DNA of 64,000 nucleotides, taken from assembly GCA_002748705.1 (NCBI GenBank), contig PDSZ01000023.1, positions 124,001 through 188,000 on the forward strand, read 5' to 3'. Source of the DNA: Candidatus Fermentibacterota bacterium (GTDB lineage Bacteria; Fermentibacterota; Fermentibacteria; Fermentibacterales; Fermentibacteraceae). The notes beneath the pieces were generated by a model that saw only the letters and a program-made list of their open reading frames with translations, was not told the DNA's origin and searched no databases. The translations under genes and the position numbers were made by a program. Positions 35,709-44,562 of this stretch are shown one piece after another (the first letter of the stretch is position 1; each line of letters begins with the position of its first letter).

Positions 35709-36368
35709 TCAGTCCAGCATTCCTGACTGTTTCAGGCTGAGTACATCGTTTTCAGTAACAATGAAGTGGTCCAGTACACGAAAGTCCATATCATTACCCA
35801 GCCTTGTGAGCTTTTTGGTAAGGGCGATGTCCTCCCTGCTGGGTTCCAGTTTTCCTCCAGGGTGGTTGTGAACCAGTATTACCCCTGATGCGCTGTGAGC
35901 TATGACCTTTTCCACAAGGTTTCTCGGGTAGACCTGTGTTCTGTTCACCGTTCCGAACTCCAGATCAACCTCAGCTATAAGTTCATTGGCAGAGTTTAGA
36001 AGAAGGGCGCAGAACCTTTCCCTGCGCTGTGTGCCCAGCTTCTTTTTCAGGTATTCGGTTACCTGTTCAGGGCTTGTTATTGCCAGGCGTTCAGCAGGGG
36101 TTTCCGCTCTTGCAGAAATGGCATTGATAAGCGAGAGGAGCACCGCGGTACTGTCACCGGCTCCCTGAACGGTTTTCAGGCTGTCAGGAGGCTGCTTCAA
36201 AATGTTTGACAGGGAGCCGAACTCTTTCAGCAGCTTTTCCGAGAGTTTTCTGGTGTCCTGTCTGGGTATGGCGAATGTAAGGAGAAGTTCAAGGGCTTCA
36301 CGGTCTGTGAAGCCCTTGATTCCTGCTCTCAGAAACCTTTCTCTGAGTCGATTCCTGTGACCTTCCAC
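35709..36368 (-). CDS. radC: RadC family protein
   Basis: A 219-residue RadC protein. An N-terminal helix-hairpin-helix-like half (RLRERFLRAGIKGFTDREALELLL) precedes a JAB1/MPN+ domain with the metal motif VHNHPGGKLEPSREDI and the ending DHFIVTENDVLSLKQSG. Despite the name, its biochemical role in repair is not settled. It follows mscS with a one-base overlap, as the downstream gene of that pair. Confidence 0.92.
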   Translation of the reverse strand: MEGHRNRLRERFLRAGIKGFTDREALELLLTFAIPRQDTRKLSEKLLKEFGSLSNILKQPPDSLKTVQGAGDSTAVLLSLINAISARAETPAERLAITSPEQVTEYLKKKLGTQRRERFCALLLNSANELIAEVDLEFGTVNRTQVYPRNLVEKVIAHSASGVILVHNHPGGKLEPSREDIALTKKLTRLGNDMDFRVLDHFIVTENDVLSLKQSGMLD

Positions 36369-37420
36369 TATTTCTCCAGATAGACTGTTGTTGAAGGGAA
36401 GGCAAATTCCAGACCAAGATTCTCAACAGTGTGCATGATCTTTATATTGACATCCTGTCTCGACTGGAGGAATCTGGTGTATTCCACGGTTCTGATAAAA
36501 AAAGCCATCTCAACATTAAGGGAGGAGTCGCCGAAAGTGGTGAAGTGCACATTAGAACCCTGGTGTTCAACCATCTCGTCATCCACAAGCATCTGTCTCA
36601 GATCTTCAACCAGCTTTGCCATCTGTTCCGCAGTTGCATCATAGGTTACTCCAATTGTAATGGCGCATCTGCGCATAGGCCTCTTTGAGAGATTGTCTAT
36701 TGTTGAGTCAACTATTTCCTTGTTGGGGATGCTCACAAGGGTCTTGCCTATGGTTCTTATTCTGGTAGAACGAAGTCCCACTTCTTCAACAGTGCCGCTT
36801 ACTCCGCCTACCTGAACAAAGTCTCCCACCATGAACGGCCTGTCAAGGAAAAGTGTGATGGAAGCGAAAATTCCTGCCAGTGAGTCCTGGGCTGCAAAGG
36901 CAAACGCGAGGCCTCCGATACCCAGACCTGCTATTATTCCGGTTACCGGATATCCCTTGAGCTGCATGAAAAAAACCACTGCAATAGCTGCAATTGCAAC
37001 CTTTGCCAGTTTTCTCAGAACCGGAATAAGCTGATCATCAAGCTTGGATTCAGTTTCTCCTGCAAGGTTCAGCATCTGAATAGAAACATCGTCTATGAGC
37101 ACATAGATGACCCTGATTACCGTAAAGGTGAGCAGTACCTGTATGATGTTAAGAGCAACAAGGTTAACTGTTCCGTGGAGGTTCAGAACCAGAACTGAGA
37201 AATACATTCCTGTGAAAACAGCCAGAAAGGCCATCGGCCCTGCCAGTCCGTCAAGGAGTACTGTAAGGAAGTTTTCGGTTCTTTTTCTCGGTTTTCGAAG
37301 AACCAGCACCACCAGTTTTCTCAGGGCAAGTGAAACGATAAGTCCAAGGATGAAAAGCCCTATTCTGCCAACAGGTATATCACCGGGAGCGTAGTATAGT
37401 ATTGAGTTGTAGAACTGCAT
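36368..37420 (-). CDS. small-conductance mechanosensitive channel MscS family
   Basis: About 350 residues. Three or four N-terminal membrane helices lead into the pore-lining region (GIIAGLGIGGLAFAFAAQD) and the MscS beta domain (FLDRPFMVGDFVQVGGVSGTV, RSTRIRTIGKTLVSIPN). It releases solutes under hypo-osmotic shock. ATG 37420 is chosen because GGAAGGA lies six bases upstream; the ATG at 37477 has no site. It is divergent from lepB. Confidence 0.9.
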   Translation of the reverse strand: MQFYNSILYYAPGDIPVGRIGLFILGLIVSLALRKLVVLVLRKPRKRTENFLTVLLDGLAGPMAFLAVFTGMYFSVLVLNLHGTVNLVALNIIQVLLTFTVIRVIYVLIDDVSIQMLNLAGETESKLDDQLIPVLRKLAKVAIAAIAVVFFMQLKGYPVTGIIAGLGIGGLAFAFAAQDSLAGIFASITLFLDRPFMVGDFVQVGGVSGTVEEVGLRSTRIRTIGKTLVSIPNKEIVDSTIDNLSKRPMRRCAITIGVTYDATAEQMAKLVEDLRQMLVDDEMVEHQGSNVHFTTFGDSSLNVEMAFFIRTVEYTRFLQSRQDVNIKIMHTVENLGLEFAFPSTTVYLEK

Positions 37421-37492
37421 CGTATTCCTTCCGGAAGTCTTTGTAGGTTTGCTGGAACTCTGTTCTTCCAGAGCCATGGTGTCAATAGCTGG

Positions 37493-37521
37493 TTGACGAA
37501 CAGTTTCCTGTTGGTCATTAT
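37493..37521 (+). promoter_or_regulatory. sigma-70-like promoter of lepB
   Basis: TTGACG at 37493-37498, 17-base spacer, CATTAT at 37516-37521. Transcription would start near 37528, before the GTG start at 37550. Confidence 0.45.
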
Positions 37522-37549
37522 CGCATTCAACTATTCAAGGGGAGGTAAA

Positions 37550-38296
37550 GTGAGTCCCAGAATGGAGAAGTACGGGAACTGGTTTTTGCAGCTGGCTTTG
37601 GCACTGCTGATATTTTTCGGCTTTCTCAGACCATATGTGATTGAAGCGTACAGAATCCCTACTCCCAGCATGTCTCCAACGCTTCCTGTAGGAGACCATC
37701 TGCTGGTACTCAAGGCGGAAAACGGTCAGCAGATACCCTTTTCCGACAGAATGCCTCCTCTGATTCACAACTTCAGAGGCGATTACCGTTGGCTTCTCAT
37801 GCCTGCAACAGGCTCGGTTGAACCAGGCGAGAGCATAGTGTTCCGGTATCCTGCCAATGAAGAAGTTACCTTCATAAAGAGGGTCATTGCCCTTGAAGGT
37901 GATTCGGTAAGGGTAAGCGGAGATACGCTTTTCGTCAACGGTGTTCCTTCTGAATGGGGGCTTGCGCATCAGGATTATCTGAATCCCAGCATTATTGATG
38001 ATCAGTGGCCTGGCGGTTCAGTGGAGTATCTCTATTCAAATGTCCATGTGGCCGACCTGGCCTATGCGGAGATACAGAACGGTATGCGTCGTGATCCTGA
38101 AGGCAACTGGATCTATGTGGTTCCTGAGAATCATGTATTCATGATGGGCGACAACAGAGACCATTCCAGCGACAGCAGAATCTGGGGTCCCCTGAACCTT
38201 CAGCTTGTTAAAGGACAGGCTGTTGTTACATACTGGTCATGGCAGCCCGGCTCAGGGTTGCCCAAGCTGGGAAGGATTGCCCGACTTGTACGCTGA
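37550..38296 (+). CDS. lepB: signal peptidase I
   Basis: Membrane protease that removes signal peptides. One N-terminal helix (residues 12-27) is followed by PTPSMSPTL with catalytic Ser40, and Lys110 in FIKRVIALEGD, then MMGDNRDHSSDSR near the end, all in family order. About 248 residues from GTG 37550, which has GGGGAGG upstream; the ORF is open to a TTG at 37493 but that codon lies in the promoter. The large number of signal peptides in this window fits. It overlaps the next gene by about 11 bases. Confidence 0.93.
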   Translation: MSPRMEKYGNWFLQLALALLIFFGFLRPYVIEAYRIPTPSMSPTLPVGDHLLVLKAENGQQIPFSDRMPPLIHNFRGDYRWLLMPATGSVEPGESIVFRYPANEEVTFIKRVIALEGDSVRVSGDTLFVNGVPSEWGLAHQDYLNPSIIDDQWPGGSVEYLYSNVHVADLAYAEIQNGMRRDPEGNWIYVVPENHVFMMGDNRDHSSDSRIWGPLNLQLVKGQAVVTYWSWQPGSGLPKLGRIARLVR

Positions 38297-39221
38297 TTCT
38301 TCCATTTCGCTGCCGTATTCAAGCAGTTTCTTCGACAATGTTCCAGTTCATTTCCTGAACCTGGATGCTCTTATCAGAGGAGGCACTGAGCTCAGGGACT
38401 TCAGAAAAGACTGCTACTGGTCGGTTTCAGCAGGTTCAGGCGTATTTACCAGACTTATCTTCAGGCAGGGTAAACCATACTACATTGCAGGAAGTGACTG
38501 TCTTGATTCTGATTCGTTCCTTGCGATGATCAGAAACGACAAAAGAGAGCTTTTTCTCTCTCTGAATTTTCTTGATGACCATTCACTTGGACCTGTTATA
38601 AAGTACCTTACTGAAGAACCGGTGCTTACCGAGCTTGATAATTCCAGCGGTGAACTGGTGCAGCTTCTCAAGTCTCTCAGAAAATCCGGAGAATCAGGAA
38701 TGATAAGCCTCCATGTGGAAAAAGGCATTGCCCTGATTCCTATCTGTGAAGGCAGAATATCCAGGGGTTTTCTGCCGGGAAGAACCATAGCCGGCAGAGG
38801 CCTGGTGGAGTTCCTCAAGTCTCCTGAAGGTTCCGGTATGGCAGAGTTCTTCGATGGGCCTGTGGCTGAACCTGCTGCACTTGGCATCGGTGAGATCAAC
38901 CTCATCCTTCATTCGGTGAATGTCTGGCTTGAGAGCCTCGGTCCGGTCTGGCCCCAGAGCCGAAGCCTGATGCCCGGCTATGTTGAGAAGATAAGAGAGA
39001 GATATTCCTCACTGGAACCTCTTAATTATGAAATAGGGGAAGGGCTTTCACTGAGCAGCTTTATCGCAGAGAGTGACGATTTTCCCAAAGCTATGGCAAC
39101 GCTGGTAAAGTCTCTCTGCAAAAAGCATCCTTCTCCTGCCACAGCCCTGAAGCTTTTCACAAGAATAAATTCAGAACGGGCAACAGCCCTTGAAGCAACA
39201 GGGCTGACCAGGCTGCTTTAA
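38286..39221 (+). CDS. conserved-looking protein of unknown function
   Basis: About 311 residues, soluble, no signal peptide. It has a region SGESGMISLHVEKGIALIP followed by GRTIAGRGLVEFL that loosely resembles DUF4388-type two-component accessory domains, which is a weak call. The C-terminal part is helical and acidic. I choose TTG 38286 because AAGGA at 38272-38276 is nine bases upstream; TTG 38277 is too close to it. It overlaps the end of lepB by 11 bases and is probably co-transcribed. Confidence 0.5.
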   Translation: MYADSSISLPYSSSFFDNVPVHFLNLDALIRGGTELRDFRKDCYWSVSAGSGVFTRLIFRQGKPYYIAGSDCLDSDSFLAMIRNDKRELFLSLNFLDDHSLGPVIKYLTEEPVLTELDNSSGELVQLLKSLRKSGESGMISLHVEKGIALIPICEGRISRGFLPGRTIAGRGLVEFLKSPEGSGMAEFFDGPVAEPAALGIGEINLILHSVNVWLESLGPVWPQSRSLMPGYVEKIRERYSSLEPLNYEIGEGLSLSSFIAESDDFPKAMATLVKSLCKKHPSPATALKLFTRINSERATALEATGLTRLL

Positions 39222-39609
39222 ACACCTGAAGAAATGCCTGATCAGCCAATCTGACAATAGTATCAGACTGAAAAAAGGCGCATGGCTCCTGCTGCAACAC
39301 TGAATCCATAACTCAGACTGATGGGCAGAAACCGGCAGTTATTCAGCATTGCCGCATCTCCCTGAGACTTCATACCCAACCACTATTCCTGTACAGTTTG
39401 AAACCTTGCCCCTGTCTTCAGGTTCTTAAAGTTGAGGAGGTTTTTTCCTCTGGCGTTATTAAGGAGTTGACAGGTTGTGAACGATGATATATAACAGTAA
39501 TTGTAATCAGTGAGAAGAGATATTCAGCCCGTTTTTTAGTGGAATGTACTGTGGCATTCATTCAAGCGGCAGGAGTTGTTTTCTGCAGCAGAGAAAGGGC
39601 AGGGCGTTC
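39222..39609. other. intergenic region holding a promoter
   Basis: Apart from the promoter at 39467-39495 and a weak 5-bp hairpin (GAGGA...TCCTC near 39435-39451), I see no gene or repeat in this stretch. Confidence 0.5.
39467..39495 (+). promoter_or_regulatory. strong sigma-70-like promoter
   Basis: A perfect TTGACA at 39467-39472, 17-base spacer, TATAAC at 39490-39495 (one mismatch). It drives the two lipoprotein genes that follow. Confidence 0.7.
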
Positions 39610-40809
39610 TTGAAACACTATAGTCATATTCAATTAATATGTTTCTTATCTCTCTTTATAGGTTGTATCGCTCGTGAACTCCCAATGGAGGATTCTTCAG
39701 CAGCCGATTCCACTGCGATTATTTTTCAGGCTGACCTTGTTGATAGTGTGAGTATTGCCGACTCAAACGATTTTCAGGGAACCATCACTACAGAGGAACC
39801 CTGCTCTTTGCATAACGGTCACAGTTGGCGATTGCACGGACACAGCGGCGCTTTTATAGCGTGTGATACATCAGGAATTTATGTTACTGCCACTGGAGAC
39901 AGCTTTTACACCGCAATAAGCGCATTCTCCTGGGAGGGAGAACCTGTCTGGTCTCTGGCCAATAGTGTGATACTCGGTGCGGATAAATACAGAAACATCG
40001 GACAGTCGCCGGCTTTTGCGATATATTCCGACGGAGAAAGCGTTAATGCTGCTTACTGGTTATACACGGCAAAGATAAGTAATGATGGAAGTGATGTTCT
40101 GGATGTTACTGAATTTACACTGGAATCCACAATTATCTCTACTCCCTATACTACCTATATGTCTCGAGGGTACTTGCCTGTAAAAGAACTTAGTGTTCAA
40201 AGGTGGTCTTTTAACAAAGGTTACCTTCCTCTTCCCATCATGTCGGTTCTGGATTCTCAGCAGGTTTCACAGTGGGATATTGCTCTGTATAATGCCGAAG
40301 AAGGATATGTTCTCAAAAGGGTTCTTCCTGACAGCAGCGCTCTGGAGCTGATTGCCCTGGAGGATATTCCCGAGTGCGGATACTTCAACACAGCGGCAGG
40401 TGACAGCACAATTCTTCTTAATCCCAACTGGCTTGATCAGATACTGGAGTTTGATGAAAGAGGTAATCTGCTTAGAATTCTCACCGGCAATCACTTTATT
40501 GCAGATGAAAACACACCCTCCCGCAGCAGGCATGTGATCAGGCACATGGAATACCTGAACAGTGATGTACTGGCAGTGTTGTACGGAACTGCCTGTTTTC
40601 CCGGCGACTCATCAGAAATCTGGTGCGTGAATATGGTTACAGGGGAATATGCTGTTCTTCCTTTTTCCAGGTCTGTATCAACTTTTTCTGCAACAGATGA
40701 TGGTTATGCAGCAGCATCATCTGCTTCCGCATTCGACTCGGCAACTGAAACCGGATACGATGAAAGGATAGAGGCGGCAAAATGGGATTTAACTCTGATT
40801 CAGGAATAA
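39610..40809 (+). CDS. lipoprotein, propeller-like, unknown function
   Basis: About 399 residues. From TTG 39610 it reads MKHYSHIQLICFLSLFIGC, a lipoprotein signal with lipobox LFIGC and Cys19, then a Ser/Asp-rich linker and a domain with repeated blade-like segments (WEGEPVWSLANS, LLRILTGNHF). It looks like a secreted or envelope-anchored beta-propeller sensor. The paralogous-looking gene at 40782 overlaps its 3' end. No sorting domain. Function unknown. Confidence 0.65.
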   Translation: MKHYSHIQLICFLSLFIGCIARELPMEDSSAADSTAIIFQADLVDSVSIADSNDFQGTITTEEPCSLHNGHSWRLHGHSGAFIACDTSGIYVTATGDSFYTAISAFSWEGEPVWSLANSVILGADKYRNIGQSPAFAIYSDGESVNAAYWLYTAKISNDGSDVLDVTEFTLESTIISTPYTTYMSRGYLPVKELSVQRWSFNKGYLPLPIMSVLDSQQVSQWDIALYNAEEGYVLKRVLPDSSALELIALEDIPECGYFNTAAGDSTILLNPNWLDQILEFDERGNLLRILTGNHFIADENTPSRSRHVIRHMEYLNSDVLAVLYGTACFPGDSSEIWCVNMVTGEYAVLPFSRSVSTFSATDDGYAAASSASAFDSATETGYDERIEAAKWDLTLIQE

Positions 40810-41894
40810 CACCAAATATCGTAAAGCTTTTCTTCGCTTCTCTGTGCCTGCTGATTCTCATCAGCTGCGGAAGCGGTTCACCTTCAGTTGAAGATACTTC
40901 AGCTCCTGACAGCATCTCCTTAGTTATAGAGGAATGGAAAAACTGGGCTGAAAGTTCAGATGACGGCTTATGGGAGGGGGATTCCTCACATTCACTGACA
41001 ATCAGCCTGCTGAAAAGCTACGGAGGCCCTGACGATATAGATCCTCCGTTCTACTATCCTGAAGGATTAGCCGTTGCAGGAGATACTGTTTTCATCACAG
41101 ACAACAACACACAGAAACTGGTGGCCATTGATGAATCCGGTGAAGTTTTATGGGAAACAGAAGGATTGGGAGAAGGCCCGGGGCATTTCACCGCAATATC
41201 TCAGGTTAATGTAAATGATCATTTCATAGCCGTGACTGATCTGGGAAATGCGCGGGTTGACTTTTTCAACCGTGCAGGTGAATGGCTGCAATCTGTTCCG
41301 GCTCTCTCTGCTTATGATGTTCATTTTCTTGATGATTCCCTTGCCGTTGTGGCTAAATACACAACTTCTGAGTGTTTTCTGGTAGTCAGTGTTACCGGAG
41401 ATACATTATCCACTTTCGGTTCATGGGCAGATCATCTTGAAGGATGGCCTTCAAACAGGGACTTGCACATAGATCTGAAAGACAGTCTGCTCATAGTAAC
41501 CAGTTACTATTCTGACAGAATAGAAATATATGACCTGCAGAAAGACAGCATGACAGCGGCTTTTGCGCGGGATCTGCCGTTTGAGTTCTCCGGTCCTGAG
41601 AATGATGGCGGAATGATATCACTTACGCCGGTCATATTGGATGTGTATACCGGCCCAGAGGGTATGATAAATGTTTTATACAGACCTTTTAACGAAGATA
41701 AATGCGTAGAATTTGCAATTGAAAATCTTGCTGATATCAGTGTTATAGACAGGTATAACTATGATGGGGAATACCTTGACAGTTACATAATACCGAAAAA
41801 TGTAACTCAGGCAACATATGATAACGGAAAACTGTATGCCATTAATGATATTGAATCAATGCTGGATATCTACAGCATAGAATGCAATAATTAG
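40782..41894 (+). CDS. lipoprotein with NHL/6-bladed propeller
   Basis: A 370-residue lipoprotein: hydrophobic helix and lipobox LILISCGS (Cys27). The body has six-bladed propeller motifs, for example YPEGLAVAGDTVFITDNNTQ and FTAISQVNVND, as in BF3xxx-type NHL-like proteins. Start ATG 40782 lies inside the end of the previous gene (28-base overlap), so translation may be coupled. The next gene is convergent. Probably outer-membrane or periplasmic binding; ligand unknown. Confidence 0.7.
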   Translation: MGFNSDSGITPNIVKLFFASLCLLILISCGSGSPSVEDTSAPDSISLVIEEWKNWAESSDDGLWEGDSSHSLTISLLKSYGGPDDIDPPFYYPEGLAVAGDTVFITDNNTQKLVAIDESGEVLWETEGLGEGPGHFTAISQVNVNDHFIAVTDLGNARVDFFNRAGEWLQSVPALSAYDVHFLDDSLAVVAKYTTSECFLVVSVTGDTLSTFGSWADHLEGWPSNRDLHIDLKDSLLIVTSYYSDRIEIYDLQKDSMTAAFARDLPFEFSGPENDGGMISLTPVILDVYTGPEGMINVLYRPFNEDKCVEFAIENLADISVIDRYNYDGEYLDSYIIPKNVTQATYDNGKLYAINDIESMLDIYSIECNN

Positions 41895-42074
41895 GGTAAT
41901 ATAGCAGTTAAATTGCGATTCCGGGTTCAAATGAGTTACAGAAAGATAATGTGCTGCAGGATTATCAGAGGGCGTAATTCATTCTGCTGATTCAGGGTTT
42001 TGCTGTGCTGCTGACTCTGCAATTCTTTCTGAGTGCTCAGAAAACTGCTGAGATTGATTCAGTGTTGCGAAAGG

Positions 42075-42749
42075 CTAATTCTGCCTGTCTCTGAACATTT
42101 TCATGTTTCTGTTGGAGCCAATGAGCCAGAGCTGATCCCCTTCTTCCAGAAGGTCATCAGGGGAGGGAATCCTGTAGTCGTATGTGTTCTCGTCGGTTTT
42201 CTTGCCGATGAAGGCTATGTTGATTCCATGGGCACGCCTGATGTCAATTTCCTTTATCATTCTGCCCAGCATTGACTTCCTGGGTTCCGTAACGATGAGT
42301 TCCATGTCCGCTCTGAGTCTTACATAGTCGGTTATGCCGGAGAATGTGATTTCTCTGGCTCTGGTGAGACCCTGCTCATGCTCAGGGCGGTAGATTTTGT
42401 CGGCACCTACTGCTGCGAGAATTTTTTCTTCCCTGTCGCTGCTTGCGCGGCTGTAGACCTTTACCTGTTTTTCCTTCAGCATGGCGGTTATTACAACATT
42501 GCTGCCGAAGTCTTCTCCTATCGCCACTACCACCAGGTCACACTTGGTTACTCCGTGGCCGATCAGAAGCTGTTCACTTGTGCAGTCAAAGCAGATGGCG
42601 TTGGAAACCGAGTTCTTTATGCTTTCAACAAGTTCTTCCTTGTTGTCTATGGCCATTACCTCTGCGCCCTGGTTCTCAAGCTCTACTGCGAGGCTGCTGC
42701 CGAATGAGCCCAGACCTATCACAGCTATCCTCTTTGAAATGTTCTGCAT
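42075..42749 (-). CDS. trkA: Trk/Ktr potassium channel regulatory subunit (RCK domains)
   Basis: A 224-residue regulator of a potassium uptake channel. An N-terminal NAD-binding RCK domain (VIGLGSFGSSLAVELE, residues 10-25) is followed by a TrkA-C domain (about 135-220). It controls gating of the TrkH/KtrB-type pore encoded upstream, 11 bases away. The gene could equally be called ktrA; the single pair of RCK domains favours the Ktr arrangement. Confidence 0.88.
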   Translation of the reverse strand: MQNISKRIAVIGLGSFGSSLAVELENQGAEVMAIDNKEELVESIKNSVSNAICFDCTSEQLLIGHGVTKCDLVVVAIGEDFGSNVVITAMLKEKQVKVYSRASSDREEKILAAVGADKIYRPEHEQGLTRAREITFSGITDYVRLRADMELIVTEPRKSMLGRMIKEIDIRRAHGINIAFIGKKTDENTYDYRIPSPDDLLEEGDQLWLIGSNRNMKMFRDRQN

Positions 42750-42760
42750 GCCGCTTCCGC

Positions 42761-44473
42761 CTATCCGATGGTTATTCTGGCTTCAGGGTACTTGTACTTG
42801 GCCTTCCTTACCCTGATGGTGGCCGCTGCCAGTGTTGCAGGTGCCGTTCTTCCAACAAGCATTGTAATGATAATCACCACCTTGCCTGCCGGTGAGAGCA
42901 ATCCGGTTATGCCGGTGGAAAGCCCGACAGTGCCGAAGGCGCTCATGGCTTCAAAAATATAGTCCATATCACTGAAACCCTCAGGAACTCTTTCAACAGA
43001 AAGCAGAATCATACTGCTCAGGGCGAATGCCACCATACCCAGCAGTATTACCGCTCCTGCCCGCTGAAGATCGAATATCGGTATTCTTCGTTTCCATATC
43101 TCAGGATTCTTGCTCTTTCTTAAAAGTGAGCGGATGGAGAGGAAGAGGAGCCCTATGCTTGTTGTCTTTACTCCACCGCCGGTGCCTCCAGGTGACGCTC
43201 CGATAAACATGAGAATAATGAACAGCCATTTTACCTGGGGGAGAATATTTGCAGTGGGCACAGTGTTGAATCCGGCTGTTCTTGGAGAAACAGCTTCCAG
43301 AAAACCGTTTCCCAGTTTCTCCCAGAGATTCATTCCTGCAAGGGTGTTGTTCCATTCAAAGGCAAGAAACGTTACCAGCGCTCCTGCTATGAGAATCAGG
43401 GTTATGAGAAGAACAAACCTGGCCTGTACAGGCATCGGTCTTGAACTGCCTGTTTTCATTCTGGTGAGCCACGCCCTGCCCATGGTGGTAAGAAGCATGA
43501 AGCCCAGCCCGCCGAGAATAATCAGAAAGCCGATTATCAGACCTGTTGCAGGTGAATGCTGAAACTGCTCAAGATTGGTTTCGTTGAGGCTGAAACCTGC
43601 ATTGCAGAAAGCGCTTACACTGTGAAAAACCGACTGCCAGATTGTTTCCCTGGTTGACCATCCCAGTTCAGTCATCTCTGACCAGGTGTTGAAGAGGAGC
43701 AGTGCTCCAATGGATTCTATTGTAAAAGTCCATATGAGAATTGAACCCAGAATGTGTTTTATGTCACTTGCAAACTCGCTGTCCATCAGTCTGCTCAGGT
43801 TCATCGTGCCGCTCAGTCCCACATTCTGTCCCAGGGTCATTGTGAAGAAGGCTGCGAAGGTCATGAGCCCCAGGCCTCCCACCTGTATCAGCGCAAGTAT
43901 CACCAGCTGACCTATTGTCGTGAAGTCGTGTTCAGTGTCAACCACAATCAGACCTGTTACACATGTCGCGCTTGTGGCGGTGAAAGCAGCGTCCAGAATG
44001 CTGATACCCTGGTCAGGTGTTGCGTTGGGGGCCATGAGCAGCACTGTTCCGACAATAATCACAAGAATGAAAGTTGCAGGAAGCAGAAGGGCCGGTGAGG
44101 ATTTGCCTGTGAGTTCCATGAGAAAAGAGGATATGGACACAAAAGCCGTTGCAGAGAGGTAACCATTTACCGCGTAGCCTATTGTCCAGTTATGAAATTG
44201 GCCTGTGTGCCTGCCCTTCAGATAAAGCAGAATCACAGCAGCAAGAAAGATGACGCTCAGCACAAGCTGCCAGGGTCGCCGTCTGAAGTCTCTTCTGGAA
44301 CCGGTGAATACGAACACCGCTGTGAGTGTCAGCAGAGCTGTTCCAAACAGAAGGCCCTGAATAGTGTTCTGTATAAAAGGGTCTGCCAGACCTGAGAAGT
44401 ATCTCAGCAGAACAAGCACCAGAGTGAACAGTGCTCCATGTATGCTTAAAATGAGTTCAAGGGGGTTTTTCAA
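42761..44473 (-). CDS. Trk/Ktr-type potassium transporter membrane subunit
   Basis: A 570-residue K+ channel-like protein with about twelve helices and four pore-loop repeats, e.g. TSATCVTGLIVVDT, AFCNAGFSL, PRTAGFNTV and FGTVGLSTGITG. These selectivity-filter motifs define the TrkH/KtrB family. The C-terminal ending KYKYPEARITIG is typical. Start TTG 44473. It forms one operon with the RCK subunit and is divergent from the aldolase gene. Confidence 0.92.
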   Translation of the reverse strand: MKNPLELILSIHGALFTLVLVLLRYFSGLADPFIQNTIQGLLFGTALLTLTAVFVFTGSRRDFRRRPWQLVLSVIFLAAVILLYLKGRHTGQFHNWTIGYAVNGYLSATAFVSISSFLMELTGKSSPALLLPATFILVIIVGTVLLMAPNATPDQGISILDAAFTATSATCVTGLIVVDTEHDFTTIGQLVILALIQVGGLGLMTFAAFFTMTLGQNVGLSGTMNLSRLMDSEFASDIKHILGSILIWTFTIESIGALLLFNTWSEMTELGWSTRETIWQSVFHSVSAFCNAGFSLNETNLEQFQHSPATGLIIGFLIILGGLGFMLLTTMGRAWLTRMKTGSSRPMPVQARFVLLITLILIAGALVTFLAFEWNNTLAGMNLWEKLGNGFLEAVSPRTAGFNTVPTANILPQVKWLFIILMFIGASPGGTGGGVKTTSIGLLFLSIRSLLRKSKNPEIWKRRIPIFDLQRAGAVILLGMVAFALSSMILLSVERVPEGFSDMDYIFEAMSAFGTVGLSTGITGLLSPAGKVVIIITMLVGRTAPATLAAATIRVRKAKYKYPEARITIG

Positions 44474-44562
44474 GGCTTTTCCCTTTCATGGCTCATCAAC
44501 CATATTTGCACCACAGGAGTTTTGAGCATCAGACTGGAATAATAACAAAAAGGAGACAGTGA

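Noticed and set aside
39429..39455. Rho-independent terminator upstream of the lipoprotein genes
   Set aside because: Only a five-base stem with T residues in the loop rather than after it.
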